Shown: positions 20,256 to 34,941 of the stretch, piece by piece
Layout: each line of letters opens with the position of its first letter
How positions within the stretch are numbered: position 1 is the stretch's first letter
Origin: Verrucomicrobiia bacterium DG1235
GTDB taxonomy: Bacteria; Verrucomicrobiota; Verrucomicrobiia; Opitutales; Opitutaceae
Assembly (NCBI GenBank): GCA_000155695.1
Contig: DS990592.1
Span: forward strand, 1,512,556 to 1,576,555
Direction: 5' to 3'
Length of the DNA: 64,000 bases
Translations under genes and position numbers: made by a program
Notes under the pieces: generated by a model
Databases searched by the model: none
What the model was told of the DNA's origin: nothing
What the model saw: the letters and a program-made list of their open reading frames with translations, nothing else

Positions 20256-21461
20256 ATGAGCAAAAAAGTCCTTATCATCGGCGCCGGCGGCGTCGGAAGC
20301 GTAGTCGCCCACAAGTGCGCCATGAACCGAGACGTCTTCGGCGAAATCTGCCTCGCAAGCCGACGCAAAACAAGCTGCGACAAAATTGCCGCCCAAATCA
20401 AAAGCGAAGTCCACACCGCCCAAGTCGACGCGGACAACACCTCCGAAACCGTCGCCCTCATCAAAGACTTCCAACCCGACCTCGTCCTCAACGTAGCCCT
20501 CCCCTACCAGGACCTTGCGATCATGGACGCCTGCCTCGAAACAGGTACCGACTATCTGGATACCGCTAACTACGAACCACGCGACGAGGCGAAATTCGAG
20601 TACCACTGGCAATGGGCATACCACGATCGCTTCAAGGACGCCGGAATCATGGCCCTGCTCGGCTCCGGCTTCGACCCCGGCGTCACCAACATCTTCACCG
20701 CATACGCCAAAAAGCACCACTTCGACACCATCGAAACCCTCGACATCATCGACTGCAACGCCGGCGACCACGGCAAAGCCTTCGCCACCAACTTCAACCC
20801 GGAGATCAACATCCGCGAAGTCACCGCCAACGGCCGCTTCTTCCAGGACGGCGAGTGGAAGGAAACCCCACCCCTCTCCGAAAAACGTGTATTCGATTTC
20901 CCCGAAGGCATCGGCCCCAAGGACATGTACCTCATGTACCACGAGGAAATGGAGTCCCTCACCAAGAACTTACCCGACATCAAGCGCATGCGCTTCTGGA
21001 TGACCTTCGGCCAACAGTATCTCACCCACCTCAAGGTCTTGGAAAACGTCGGCATGACCCGCATCGACCCCGTCATCTACAACGGCCAAGAAATCATCCC
21101 CCTCCAATTCCTCAAAGCCGTCCTTCCCGACCCCGGCTCCCTCGGTGAGTCCACCAAAGGCCGCACTTGCATCGGAGTCGTAGCCGACGGTCACAAGTCC
21201 GGCGAACGCAAGCACTACTACCTCTACAACATCTGCGACCACGAGGAATGCTATCAAGAGGTCCAGTCCCAAGCCATCAGCTACACCACCGGCGTTCCCG
21301 CCATGATCGGCGCTAAAATGATGCTCACCGACGCCTGGCGCGACAAAGGTGTCTTCAACGTCGAGCAATTCGATCCCGACCCCTTTATGGCCCAACTCAA
21401 CGTCCAAGGCCTCCCCTGGACCGAAACCTGGCTCGACGAAAAGCCAGCTCCGCTTGTTTAA
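20256..21461 (+). CDS. Carboxynorspermidine/carboxyspermidine dehydrogenase
   Basis: Saccharopine-dehydrogenase-fold enzyme, 401 residues, that condenses putrescine (or diaminopropane) with aspartate-semialdehyde and reduces the imine with NADPH to carboxyspermidine (or carboxynorspermidine). The Rossmann motif IIGAGGVGS is at 7-15. NVALPYQDLAIMDACLETGTDYLDTANYEP and LLGSGFDPGVTNIFTAYA are typical of this branch rather than of lysine-forming enzymes. The next gene is the matching decarboxylase and the third is agmatinase, which settles the pathway. It is first in a three-gene operon, with a large hairpin immediately after its stop. Confidence 0.92.
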   Translation: MSKKVLIIGAGGVGSVVAHKCAMNRDVFGEICLASRRKTSCDKIAAQIKSEVHTAQVDADNTSETVALIKDFQPDLVLNVALPYQDLAIMDACLETGTDYLDTANYEPRDEAKFEYHWQWAYHDRFKDAGIMALLGSGFDPGVTNIFTAYAKKHHFDTIETLDIIDCNAGDHGKAFATNFNPEINIREVTANGRFFQDGEWKETPPLSEKRVFDFPEGIGPKDMYLMYHEEMESLTKNLPDIKRMRFWMTFGQQYLTHLKVLENVGMTRIDPVIYNGQEIIPLQFLKAVLPDPGSLGESTKGRTCIGVVADGHKSGERKHYYLYNICDHEECYQEVQSQAISYTTGVPAMIGAKMMLTDAWRDKGVFNVEQFDPDPFMAQLNVQGLPWTETWLDEKPAPLV

Positions 21462-21463
21462 GG

Positions 21464-21521
21464 ATGAAGTATGAGGGATGAATGATGAACAAACCTTCAT
21501 CCCTCACAACTCATACTTCAT
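21464..21521 (+). other. Long intra-operon hairpin between dehydrogenase and decarboxylase genes
   Basis: The 19 bases at 21464-21482 pair fully with 21496-21521, apart from a 7-base bulge on the right arm; the loop is 13 bases. It begins 3 bases after the upstream stop and ends 10 bases before the next ATG. No T-tract follows, so it is more likely an mRNA-stabilising or processing structure, or a translational control element, than a terminator. Confidence 0.6.
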
Positions 21522-21531
21522 AATTTAAGAA

Positions 21532-22695
21532 ATGGATCACATCATCCACTACGAACCCGGACTCCCTTCGGATACGCCTTCTCCTGCCTACGTCGTCGAT
21601 CTCGCTCGCCTGCGGTCGAACATGGAAATCATTCAGTCTATCCAGGAGCAAACGGGCGCTAAGATCCTCGCCGCCCTAAAAGGCTTCGCCATGCACAGCG
21701 TCTTCCCGCTCATGCGAGACTACGTCGCCGGTGTCTGCGCCAGCGGCCCTTGGGAAGCCCAATTGGGAGCCGAAGAATTCGGCAAGGAAGTTCACTGCTT
21801 CGCCCCTGCTTTCACCGCGGTCGACATGCAGGAGGTCCTCACCTACGCTCACCACATATCGTTCAACTCGCTCGCCCAATTTCACCAGCACCAGCCCGCC
21901 GTAGCCGAATCCAAACGTACCGTCTCCTGCGGACTGCGCGTGAATCCTGAATACAGCGAAGTCGAGACCGATATCTACAACCCCTGCGTCGCCGGCTCCC
22001 GGCTCGGCATTCGCCGTCCCGCCCTCGCCGGACAAGATCTCTCCGAAGTGGAAGGCCTTCACTTCCACACAATGTGTGAGCAAAATTCGGATACACTCGA
22101 GCGCACACTCGAACACTTCGAAGCCAAATTCGGCGACCTGCTCCCACAAATGAAATGGGTCAATTTCGGAGGCGGCCACCATATCACTTCTCCAACCTAC
22201 GACCTCGAACGCCTCGTCCGTGTCCTAAAAGCCTTTAAATCCCGCTACCCGCACCTCGAAGTCTACCTCGAACCGGGAGAAGCCATGGCGATCAACACCG
22301 GTGTGCTCGTGGCTACCGTGCTCGACATTATCGACGAAGCTCCCCCCATCGCCGTACTCGATCTCTCCGCCACCTGCCACATGCCGGACGTGCTAGAGAT
22401 GCCCTATCGACCGGAAATCGTCGACGCCGCAGAAGCCGGAGTCAAAGCCCACACCTACAGCCTCGGCGGGCTTTCTTGTCTCGCGGGCGATATGATCGGG
22501 CACTACTCCTTTGATCAGCCCCTCCAGCCTGGCGACAAAATCTATTTCCTCGACATGGCTCACTACACCATGGTCAAGACCAGCACCTTCAACGGCATCA
22601 AACACCCAGCCATCGCCACCTGGAATCCCGATACCAAAGACCTCACTATTGTCAGGGAATTCGGATACGAAGACTACCGCAACCGCCTATCCTAA
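21532..22695 (+). CDS. nspC: Carboxynorspermidine/carboxyspermidine decarboxylase
   Basis: PLP-dependent fold-III decarboxylase, 387 residues, that releases CO2 from carboxyspermidine or carboxynorspermidine to give spermidine or norspermidine. The cofactor lysine is K50 in ILAALKGFAMHSVF. HTMCEQNSD and NFGGGHHIT bind phosphate and substrate, YLEPGEAMAINTG is conserved, and the second active-site cysteine C282 is in CHMPDVLEMPYRPE. The alanine-racemase-like barrel and C-terminal beta domain appear complete. It follows the dehydrogenase by 70 bases and precedes agmatinase by 18. The presence of agmatinase suggests putrescine and spermidine as substrate and product. Confidence 0.93.
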   Translation: MDHIIHYEPGLPSDTPSPAYVVDLARLRSNMEIIQSIQEQTGAKILAALKGFAMHSVFPLMRDYVAGVCASGPWEAQLGAEEFGKEVHCFAPAFTAVDMQEVLTYAHHISFNSLAQFHQHQPAVAESKRTVSCGLRVNPEYSEVETDIYNPCVAGSRLGIRRPALAGQDLSEVEGLHFHTMCEQNSDTLERTLEHFEAKFGDLLPQMKWVNFGGGHHITSPTYDLERLVRVLKAFKSRYPHLEVYLEPGEAMAINTGVLVATVLDIIDEAPPIAVLDLSATCHMPDVLEMPYRPEIVDAAEAGVKAHTYSLGGLSCLAGDMIGHYSFDQPLQPGDKIYFLDMAHYTMVKTSTFNGIKHPAIATWNPDTKDLTIVREFGYEDYRNRLS

Positions 22696-22713
22696 AAACC
22701 AGCTCCAACTCCC

Positions 22714-23607
22714 ATGCCATCCTCAAACAACCCCTACTCAAATCCGCCCGCCTTCCACTCGGACGACATCGAACCATCGAATCTTCATGATGCCGCCTTT
22801 CACATCATTCCCGTTCCTTGGGAAACGAGCGTATCCTACGGAGGCGGCACTGCCAACGGACCCAACGCCATTTTGCATTCCTCCGTCCAACTCGAACACT
22901 GGCTCGACGGCTCCTTTCCCGGTGATGCAGGCATATACACCGCAGACCCGGTCGATTGCGATCATCCCTCAGCCGAAGTCATCGAGAACATAAAGGTCGC
23001 TACCCGCGCCGCTCTCAATATAAACAAATGCCCGATCCTCCTAGGAGGAGAACACGCCTTGACCCTCGGCCCCGTACAAGCCTGCGCCGAGCTCGACATT
23101 CCTTTCGGCATTGTCCAATTCGACGCCCACGCGGACCTTCGCTACGCGTATCAAGGAAACTTATACAGCCATGCCAGCGTCATGGAGCGCTGCACCGATC
23201 TCGGCATACCTCTCCATCAAGTTGGAGTCCGAGCCCTCTGCAAGGAAGAAGCGGATCGACGCGTCGAACGCGGCGTCACCTACCTCGACGCCGCCGACCT
23301 TTACTGGAAGGGCTACCCCGACCAGCTCCTCCCGGACGACTTCCCCGAGCACGTTTTCATCACCTTCGACGTTGACGGACTCGACCCATCCATAATGCCC
23401 TCGACCGGCACACCCGTCCCCGGAGGACTCAACTGGTATCAAGCCATCGATGGTCTCGAGCGGGCCCTGAAAGGTCGCAAGCTGCTCGGGGCCGACTTCG
23501 CGGAACTTGCTCCCCAGCCCGGCCAGCACGCGCCTGACTTCCTCGTAGCGAACCTGATCTACAAATTCATGGAAATCGCCCAGCGCCTCAACTGCCTGCA
23601 GACCTAA
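22714..23607 (+). CDS. speB: Agmatinase-family ureohydrolase
   Basis: Binuclear manganese hydrolase, 297 residues, probably converting agmatine to putrescine and urea. The metal ligands are visible: H114 in GGEHALT, D137/H139/D141 in FDAHADLR, and D219/D221 in TFDVDGLDPS, followed by TGTPVPGGL. The first ~25 residues are a low-complexity extension. As third gene in the polyamine operon it supplies putrescine for the two preceding enzymes. No arginine decarboxylase is in the window; it must be elsewhere for this route to run. Arginase or another guanidino-hydrolase activity is less likely in this context. Confidence 0.9.
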   Translation: MPSSNNPYSNPPAFHSDDIEPSNLHDAAFHIIPVPWETSVSYGGGTANGPNAILHSSVQLEHWLDGSFPGDAGIYTADPVDCDHPSAEVIENIKVATRAALNINKCPILLGGEHALTLGPVQACAELDIPFGIVQFDAHADLRYAYQGNLYSHASVMERCTDLGIPLHQVGVRALCKEEADRRVERGVTYLDAADLYWKGYPDQLLPDDFPEHVFITFDVDGLDPSIMPSTGTPVPGGLNWYQAIDGLERALKGRKLLGADFAELAPQPGQHAPDFLVANLIYKFMEIAQRLNCLQT

Positions 23608-23608
23608 G

Positions 23609-23747
23609 GCCAAGTCTATCAATAGCATCGGCATCAACCACGTCGCCTTGCTCGTCTCCGAGATCGAGCGCAGACGGAGTCACTCAGGTTTTTATTCGCG
23701 ACCTGGACAGCTACCTCATCGAGCTCAATTTCAATCCATCGGAATAA
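23609..23747 (+). pseudogene. Remnant of a VOC (glyoxalase/bleomycin-resistance) gene
   Basis: Two ends of a vicinal-oxygen-chelate protein survive. SIGINHVALLVSEIER (23624-23671) reads as the first strand and helix. GVTQVFIRDLDSYLIELNFNPSE (23676-23744, then TAA) reads as the last strands with the metal-ligand Glu. The middle, roughly 80 residues, is missing. The two parts are in different frames, joined near 23673, and there is no start codon. It lies two bases after the agmatinase stop, so an intact ancestor may have been part of the polyamine operon. Confidence 0.75.
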
Positions 23748-23783
23748 AAGACTCCTCTCGCACGTCTTAGAAAGTAATTCACC

Positions 23784-24398
23784 ATGAAACTAGCTATCGC
23801 ATTCATCGCCTCTTTTTTTACTTTCGCGAGCGCTCACGCTCGCACAGCAGACGAAGTTTCCCCGCTTCTCATCGGACAAAGCGTGCCGAAAGTCGACGTC
23901 TCCGACGAATCAGGAACGAAGCAATTCCTTCCATCCCTACTCAAAGGCAAACACAGCGTTATCGTTTTCTACCGCGGAGGTTGGTGCCCCTACTGCAATA
24001 CGCACCTGCAAGAACTCGCCGAAGCTGAGAGCGCCTTCCTCGAACTCGGCTACCAGATTATAGCCATCAGCCCCGACTCGCCTGAAATGCTCAGCAGCAT
24101 AGAAAAAGACGGTGAACTAAACTACAAACTGTATTCAGATAGTGGACTCACCGCCACCGAAGCATTCGGTATCGATTTCAACTTAAGCAAGGCTACCCTG
24201 CTCAAATATCGAGGATTCGGCATCAATCTTGAAAAAAACTCTGGCGGAAAGAACAAGGACCGGCTCCCCGTCCCTGCTGTCTTCATCGTAACGCCAAACA
24301 ACAAGATCGCCTTCTCCTACGTCAATCCCGACTACAAAGCCCGCGTACCAGGCAATCTTCTTCTGGCCGCCGCCAAAGCCATCAAAGAAGCGAACTGA
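23784..24398 (+). CDS. Exported peroxiredoxin-like (AhpC/TSA family) protein
   Basis: 204 residues with a cleavable signal peptide (MKLAIAFIASFFTFASAHA) and a thioredoxin-fold domain of the Prx-like type. FYRGGWCPYCNTHLQEL carries a CPYC pair at C68/C71, and ISPDSPEMLSSIEKDGELNYKLYSDS follows. Related proteins reduce peroxides or act as thiol oxidoreductases; this one should work in the periplasm. It ends 4 bases before the stop of the convergent lipoprotein gene. The exported MsrA at 15119 is another oxidative-repair protein with the same likely location. Confidence 0.85.
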   Translation: MKLAIAFIASFFTFASAHARTADEVSPLLIGQSVPKVDVSDESGTKQFLPSLLKGKHSVIVFYRGGWCPYCNTHLQELAEAESAFLELGYQIIAISPDSPEMLSSIEKDGELNYKLYSDSGLTATEAFGIDFNLSKATLLKYRGFGINLEKNSGGKNKDRLPVPAVFIVTPNNKIAFSYVNPDYKARVPGNLLLAAAKAIKEAN

Positions 24399-24401
24399 CA
24401 A

Positions 24402-24803
24402 TCAAGGAACAAGCGGGTTCATTCCGCGTAGCTTCGGAGCCTCGCCAGAAGTCAGAGTGAAGTGGATCTGCTTCATCTGAGATCCATAGTTTATCTTCAG
24501 ATCCACGAAGATTTGCCATTCCCGGCCATACAGCTCCTTGCCTGTTCTGATAACAGACATACCCGATGGAGGCGCTGAGTAAAATAAATCGCGACAGTGC
24601 GGAAGATCCCTCAGGATGTAGTCCGCTTTAGGATACAGATAAGCTTCAGCCCTCTGGTAGTCTTCCTTCTCAAGCGCTCCGAGAAACCGAGTCACCACAG
24701 TGGCCGCCACATCCTCTCCCTCCAAATACTTAGGCTCTGGATCGACTCCACAGGAAATCAGGAGAAACAGGGGCAAAAACAAGAGGGCGCGAACAATCTT
24801 CAT
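24402..24803 (-). CDS. Putative lipoprotein of unknown function
   Basis: 133 residues with a typical lipoprotein signal: basic start, hydrophobic LLFLPLFLLI, then the lipobox LISC with the lipidated cysteine at about residue 18. The mature part includes VVTRFLGALEKEDYQRAEAYLYP, a pattern seen in NTF2-like/DUF4878-type lipoproteins, but the match is by eye only. Probably anchored in the outer or inner membrane facing the periplasm. It lies 38 bases upstream of the stop of the pilus ATPase gene on the other side. Confidence 0.75.
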   Translation of the reverse strand: MKIVRALLFLPLFLLISCGVDPEPKYLEGEDVAATVVTRFLGALEKEDYQRAEAYLYPKADYILRDLPHCRDLFYSAPPSGMSVIRTGKELYGREWQIFVDLKINYGSQMKQIHFTLTSGEAPKLRGMNPLVP

Positions 24804-24841
24804 AGGAGAAAACGCTACTCGCAGCTTGAATCAAATCAAGA

Positions 24842-26557
24842 TCAGAACATGTCGACCGGCACGGTCGCTAAAGCTTCTTCGAGCGTCGATATCCCATCCT
24901 TGACCTTGAGAAGACTGTCTTGATGCAAGGTCTTCATACCTGCCTTCACTGCCGTCCGCTTCAAATCCGCAGTTTCACGCCCCTTGTTGATGTCCTCGAT
25001 AAGCTGTTCACTGCTCGTCATCAATTCGTGAATACCTACACGTCCCTTGTATCCCGTATTCGTACAACGAGGACATCCCTTAGGGTTGTGTTTGAAGATC
25101 GGTCCACTCCAGCCAATGCCCGCTTCCAGGACTGACTTTTCGCGCCCCTCCGGCTCGTACTGAATGCGACAGGTCTTGCACACGCGCCGCATGAGACGCT
25201 GAGCGCAGACGCAAAGCAACGAGGACGAAATCATAAACGGCTCAATCCCCATGTCCGTCATACGAGCAACGGTACTTGGCGCGTCGTTCGTATGTAGAGT
25301 GCTGATCAGCAAGTGGCCGGTAAGCGCCGCCTCCACCGCGATGTTCGCCGTCTCCTGGTCACGAATTTCCCCAACCAGAATAATATCCGGATCCTGTCGC
25401 AGAAAGGCGCGTAGAGCGCTGGCAAAAGTGAGACCGATCTGCCGGTTCATCTGCATCTGATTGATTCCGTTGAGCGTGTACTCGATCGGATCCTCAGCAG
25501 TACGGATAACAAAGCTCGGATCGTTAATCTCGTTAAGAGCCGAATAAAGCGTCATCGACTTACCCGAACCGGTAGGACCACAATGCAAAATCATGCCATA
25601 AGGCTGTTTGATCACCTCGCGATAACGCTCAAGATTCTCCTCCGAAAATCCAAGAGCCGGCATCGGCAAGGTCGACTTCTGCTTGTCGAGAATACGCATC
25701 ACCACGCCTTCGCCATGGTTGAGCGGCGCCGTGGATACACGAAGATCGATATCAACATTCTTCTTCGTGTACTGCTTGAAGACGATTCGTCCATCCTGCG
25801 GTAGACGACGCTCCGCAATGTCGAGATTCGACATGATCTTCAGGCGAGCGACCAGCGAACCGGATACTTTCTGCGGAAGCTTCAGCTTCTCCTGACAAAC
25901 CCCGTCAATGCGGTAGCGAACGACTAGCTCCTTCTCCCGAGGTTCTATATGGATATCTGACGCGCCCGCGAAATAGGCGTCCTCAATGATACGGTTCGAG
26001 AGCTGTATGATTGGAGCGGACTCTTCACTATCGAGCCCTTCCTCGACTTCCTCCATCTCGCCTTCGTCGAACTCCATGCCGACAGCTTCGACGACGTCTT
26101 CGAAATGCGTTTCCTCACGCTTAGGGTCCTGCTTCAGGACTTCCTTGATGTCCGACTCCGGAGCGAGCAGAGCCACCACCGTCTTCTTACACATCTCGGA
26201 AATTCGAGAAGTGATCGTCAGCTCGAAAGGATTCGAAAGAGCAACCGCTATGTATCGCCCGTAGGAACTTACCGGCACCACATGGTTCGCGGCGCAAAAC
26301 TCCTGATCGAGCAGCTCCCAAGTCCCCTTGTTGATGGCGACATGCTTTACGTTGATTGGAGAAACGCCATAGGTCTTCGCCTTGGCCACATTAAGCTGAT
26401 GCGTGGAAAGGCGATAATCGACCAACAGGAGATCATCGAAGGCCGTACCGTTTAGCTCCTCTTTATGAGCCTTGATCGTACTCGCTTGCTCGGCGTCAAG
26501 GTACTTGAGCTCGTGCAAATGATCTACAATACCTGACTGTAGTCTACCGAGTGCCAT
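24842..26557 (-). CDS. GspE/PilB-family secretion or pilus assembly ATPase
   Basis: 571-residue hexameric ATPase that powers type II secretion or type IV pilus extension from the cytoplasmic face. The N-terminal MshEN-type domain (1-145) is followed by an acidic linker, then SDIHIEP (200-206), [18 protein letters not shown], Walker A GPTGSGKS at 327-334, [15 protein letters not shown] with the catalytic Glu, and [13 protein letters not shown] zinc-binding tetracysteine site is present (CKTC ... CPRC, about 455-490). The preceding co-directional gene, 6 bases upstream, encodes a second MshEN-like protein. A pseudopilin is encoded at 38124. PilB and GspE cannot be told apart here. Confidence 0.93.
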   Translation of the reverse strand: MALGRLQSGIVDHLHELKYLDAEQASTIKAHKEELNGTAFDDLLLVDYRLSTHQLNVAKAKTYGVSPINVKHVAINKGTWELLDQEFCAANHVVPVSSYGRYIAVALSNPFELTITSRISEMCKKTVVALLAPESDIKEVLKQDPKREETHFEDVVEAVGMEFDEGEMEEVEEGLDSEESAPIIQLSNRIIEDAYFAGASDIHIEPREKELVVRYRIDGVCQEKLKLPQKVSGSLVARLKIMSNLDIAERRLPQDGRIVFKQYTKKNVDIDLRVSTAPLNHGEGVVMRILDKQKSTLPMPALGFSEENLERYREVIKQPYGMILHCGPTGSGKSMTLYSALNEINDPSFVIRTAEDPIEYTLNGINQMQMNRQIGLTFASALRAFLRQDPDIILVGEIRDQETANIAVEAALTGHLLISTLHTNDAPSTVARMTDMGIEPFMISSSLLCVCAQRLMRRVCKTCRIQYEPEGREKSVLEAGIGWSGPIFKHNPKGCPRCTNTGYKGRVGIHELMTSSEQLIEDINKGRETADLKRTAVKAGMKTLHQDSLLKVKDGISTLEEALATVPVDMF

Positions 26558-26563
26558 TCAGGA

Positions 26564-27073
26564 CTAGTTCGCGACCATCGCGGCCTTGGCCTCCTCTGCC
26601 TCTTGAGTTTCCAGATAATCCGTAATCGTCTCCAATGGGGCGGCGAACCAGACAATATTGCCCGATATCTTCTCCTCCCAAAATTTACGAACGGCTGGAC
26701 TCATATAGTAGGCAGTTGCCAGGTAGCGAGTGTCCTCAACCAAATCAAATGGCACAGTCCAAGTGGCCCAGCATTCAGCGCGATCAGTCACCGAAACAAG
26801 CTCTTCGGGCACCTCCATATTTCGCACGTCAATAATCCCAAGCCCTTCCTCCTCAACAAGATATTCCATCAACTTGCCTTCCGCCAAACTCTGCTTCTCG
26901 TTGATGAGAATAGAGAGCAAACTGAGACGCATCTCGCCCGAAGCATTCGATAGAAGCTCGAGAAAGCGCTCGTTCGCAGCGTCCAAGGCCTCGATTGTCA
27001 CGAGCCCACGTTCCACCAGACTCGCTCCGAGCAGGCGGTTTGAACGCATTATGAGTGGCTTAAGGCTGGCCAT
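26564..27073 (-). CDS. Stand-alone MshEN-like (GspE N-terminal-like) protein
   Basis: 169 residues. The part RLLGASLVERGLVTIEALDAANERFLELL (about 13-41) resembles the two-helix unit that opens GspE/MshE N-terminal domains. The part LVEEEGLGIIDVRNMEVPEELVSV, followed by PFDLVEDTRYLATAYY and SGNIVWFAAPLETITDYL, resembles the alpha/beta part of MshEN. There is no ATPase domain. It is transcribed just before the GspE/PilB ATPase with only 6 bases between. A c-di-GMP-binding or regulatory subunit of that ATPase is a reasonable inference, unproven. Confidence 0.7.
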   Translation of the reverse strand: MASLKPLIMRSNRLLGASLVERGLVTIEALDAANERFLELLSNASGEMRLSLLSILINEKQSLAEGKLMEYLVEEEGLGIIDVRNMEVPEELVSVTDRAECWATWTVPFDLVEDTRYLATAYYMSPAVRKFWEEKISGNIVWFAAPLETITDYLETQEAEEAKAAMVAN

Positions 27074-27095
27074 TGATTAGGTGGGAGAAACTTTA

Positions 27096-32245
<5,150 letters not shown>

Positions 32246-32364
32246 ACCAAATGCGACGCGCTTGCTGTCGACGACCATGGGGGTGGCTTCGACAAAAGCT
32301 GTCAGGCTCTCCTACTCTGTCACACACTGCCCTTATCTACGAGGCAAGGAGCCTATCAGTATTC

Positions 32365-32405
32365 AAAAAAAAGACCGCAGACTCAAATTGAGTCTACGAT
32401 CTTTA
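32365..32405 (-). terminator. Terminator of the mcsA-mcsB-clpC transcript
   Basis: On the minus strand a 15-base stem (about 32404-32390 with 32384-32370, two G-U pairs) with a 5-base loop is followed by eight T (to about 32365). It lies 26 bases after the clpC stop. On the plus strand the G-U positions become mismatches, so its direction is minus. Confidence 0.85.
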
Positions 32406-32430
32406 GTTAAAATCTCTGACAAAGCGGCTC

Positions 32431-34935
32431 CTAACTCTCCGATTCTGAGGGAACCTCCTCAGACTCGCTGTCCGCGGCCTTGGTGAACTTCAGCTCCTTG
32501 CCATCGCGAATCACGAGAATGTTATCCCCTTCTTCAACTTGACCGCCAAGGAGCGATTCCGCTAGCGGATCCTCGAGGAAGCGCTCGATCGAGCGGCGAA
32601 GCGGACGCGCTCCGTACTTCTCGTCGTAACCCTCGTCGATCAGCAATTCCTTAGCATCCGCATCGAGAGTCAGCTTTATCTCCTTCTCCACAAGGCGCTC
32701 CTGAAGCTTGGCGATTTCGAGATCCACGATCTTCACCAAATCATGGCGAGCGAGACTGTGGAAAACGATCATGTCGTTGATGCGGTTGAGGAATTCGGGC
32801 TTAAACACCTTCTTCGCTTCATCCATCACCTTTGTCTTCACTCCTTCAAAATCGTCCGCCATCGAAGACGCCGCTCCGAAGCCCATCGTCGTCTGCTTCT
32901 GAATCACACTCGCGCCCACGTTCGTGGTCATGATGATGATCGTATTGCGGAAGTCGATGATGCGCCCGAGACTATCAGTCAAATGACCTTCCTCGAATAT
33001 CTGCAGCATGATCTGCACGACATCCGGGTGAGCCTTTTCGATTTCGTCAAAAAGCACTAGCGAATACGGCTTGCGACGCACCTGCTCGGAAAGCTGCCCG
33101 CCCTCCTCGTGTCCGACATAGCCGGGAGGCGAACCGATCATGCGAGACACGGAGAATTTCTCCATGTACTCGGACATATCCACTTGGATAATCGCGTCGC
33201 GATCTCCGAACATCTTCTCGGCAAGCGTACGCGCTAGGAATGTCTTACCAACGCCAGTCGGCCCCATAAACATAAACGAACCGATTGGGCGCTTGGGATC
33301 CTTCAAGTCGGCGCGACTGCGGCGAAGCGCCTTGGAAATTGCCACACACGCCTCGTCCTGGCCGATGACGATTTCCTGCAACTCCTTCTCGAGCTGAAGC
33401 AGACGCTCGGTCTCCTTCTTCTCAAGACGCTGCAACGGCACGCCAGTCCAGTCAGATACGACCTTCAGCATCTCGTCCTCGTCGATGACGATACGGTTTT
33501 CCTCGCGGCTGGTTTTCCACGCTTCGAGCACGTCCTCCTGCTGCTTGCGGAGTCGCTTCTCTTCATCGCGGAACTTAGCCGCCTCTTCAAAATGCTGCTT
33601 GCTGATCGCCTCTTCCTTCTTCCCGCAAACCTCGTCGACCTCTTTCGCGAGCGTCTCGATCTCCGGAGGACGGTTCAACGATTGGATACGAGCGCGAGCT
33701 CCCGCTTCATCCATCACGTCAATCGCCTTGTCAGGCAGGAATCGCGAAGTGATGTAGCGTTCCGACAACTTTGCCGCAGCCACCAGAGACTCGTCGGTAA
33801 AGACTGCCTTGTGGTGCTCCTCGTACTTGCTGCGGATGCCCTTGAGAATAAGGATCGTATCCTCGATGTTCGGCGCCTCTACCTTCACGCTCTGGAAGCG
33901 GCGATCCAAAGCGCTGTCCTTTTCGATGAACTTGCGGTACTCGTTAAGCGTGGTCGCTCCGATACACTGCAGCTCCCCACGAGACAGGGCTGGCTTGAAA
34001 ATATTCGACGCATCCATCGCGCCTTCCGCCGCGCCGGCTCCCACGATCGTGTGAAGCTCATCGATAAAGATGATCACGTTTCCTGCGCGCTTGATTTCGT
34101 CCATCACCGCCTTGATTCGCTCCTCGAACTGGCCGCGGTACTTGGTACCGGCTACCATGAGAGCGAGATCGAGCGTAATGACTTTCTTATCGATCAAAAT
34201 TTCGGGAACGACTCCGCTGGCGATCTCGAGCGCAAGGCCTTCAACGATCGCCGTCTTGCCAACCCCCGCTTCGCCGATCAGCACCGGATTGTTCTTGGTA
34301 CGACGACAGAGAATCTGAATGACGCGGCGAATCTCGTTTTTGCGACCAATGACTGGATCGAGGTCACCCTTGCGAGCAAGTTCGGTCAAGTCGCGACCAA
34401 ACGCCTTTAAGGCAGGAGTCTTTGCCTCCTTCTTGTCCTCCTGATTCTGACTGCGGCCCGGGGCGATCGCCTCTTCAGTTTCACCGGAAAATTGCGGATC
34501 GAGCTCTCTGAGGATCTCGTTGCGAGTACGTTCGATGTCCACGTCGAGCGACTTCAAAACCCGCGCCGCCACGCCTTCGCCCTCACGCAGCAAACCGAGC
34601 AAAATGTGCTCCGTGCCAACGTAGCTGTGGTTAAGGGCTTTCGCCTCCTTGCCCGCTAGAGCGAGGACCTTCTTCACTCTCGGGGTGTAAGGAATGCTGC
34701 CAGCGGCCTTGCCTTCTGGCCCAGAGCCGACCTGCTTCTCGACCGCGCTGCGCACCGTCTCCAGATCGAGCCCCATTTTCTGAAGAACGCTTACTGCCAC
34801 GCCTTGGCCTAGTTTGATGAGGCCGAGCAAAATGTGCTCCGTGCCGACGTAGTTATGGTGAAAGCGATCTGCCTCCTTGCGCGCGAGGGCAAGAACTTGC
34901 TGAGCGCGGGGAGTGAAATTGTTCATTGGTTCCAT
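32431..34935 (-). CDS. clpC: ATP-dependent Clp protease ATP-binding subunit ClpC
   Basis: AAA+ unfoldase that feeds substrates to ClpP. The 834 residues have two N-terminal Clp repeats ([10 protein letters not shown] at 30-39 and 106-115), the phosphoarginine-binding region in Bacillus ClpC. AAA-1 has Walker A GEAGVGKT (221-228). A middle domain with a UvrB/C-like coiled coil ([18 protein letters not shown]) precedes AAA-2 with Walker A GPTGVGKT (about 557-564) and the arginine-finger C-terminus ([19 protein letters not shown]). The C-terminal tail is acidic. It starts 6 bases after mcsB, or 15 bases after if the second ATG (34926) is used, and ends the operon at a strong terminator. Confidence 0.96.
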   Translation of the reverse strand: MEPMNNFTPRAQQVLALARKEADRFHHNYVGTEHILLGLIKLGQGVAVSVLQKMGLDLETVRSAVEKQVGSGPEGKAAGSIPYTPRVKKVLALAGKEAKALNHSYVGTEHILLGLLREGEGVAARVLKSLDVDIERTRNEILRELDPQFSGETEEAIAPGRSQNQEDKKEAKTPALKAFGRDLTELARKGDLDPVIGRKNEIRRVIQILCRRTKNNPVLIGEAGVGKTAIVEGLALEIASGVVPEILIDKKVITLDLALMVAGTKYRGQFEERIKAVMDEIKRAGNVIIFIDELHTIVGAGAAEGAMDASNIFKPALSRGELQCIGATTLNEYRKFIEKDSALDRRFQSVKVEAPNIEDTILILKGIRSKYEEHHKAVFTDESLVAAAKLSERYITSRFLPDKAIDVMDEAGARARIQSLNRPPEIETLAKEVDEVCGKKEEAISKQHFEEAAKFRDEEKRLRKQQEDVLEAWKTSREENRIVIDEDEMLKVVSDWTGVPLQRLEKKETERLLQLEKELQEIVIGQDEACVAISKALRRSRADLKDPKRPIGSFMFMGPTGVGKTFLARTLAEKMFGDRDAIIQVDMSEYMEKFSVSRMIGSPPGYVGHEEGGQLSEQVRRKPYSLVLFDEIEKAHPDVVQIMLQIFEEGHLTDSLGRIIDFRNTIIIMTTNVGASVIQKQTTMGFGAASSMADDFEGVKTKVMDEAKKVFKPEFLNRINDMIVFHSLARHDLVKIVDLEIAKLQERLVEKEIKLTLDADAKELLIDEGYDEKYGARPLRRSIERFLEDPLAESLLGGQVEEGDNILVIRDGKELKFTKAADSESEEVPSESES

Positions 34936-34941
34936 AAAGCT

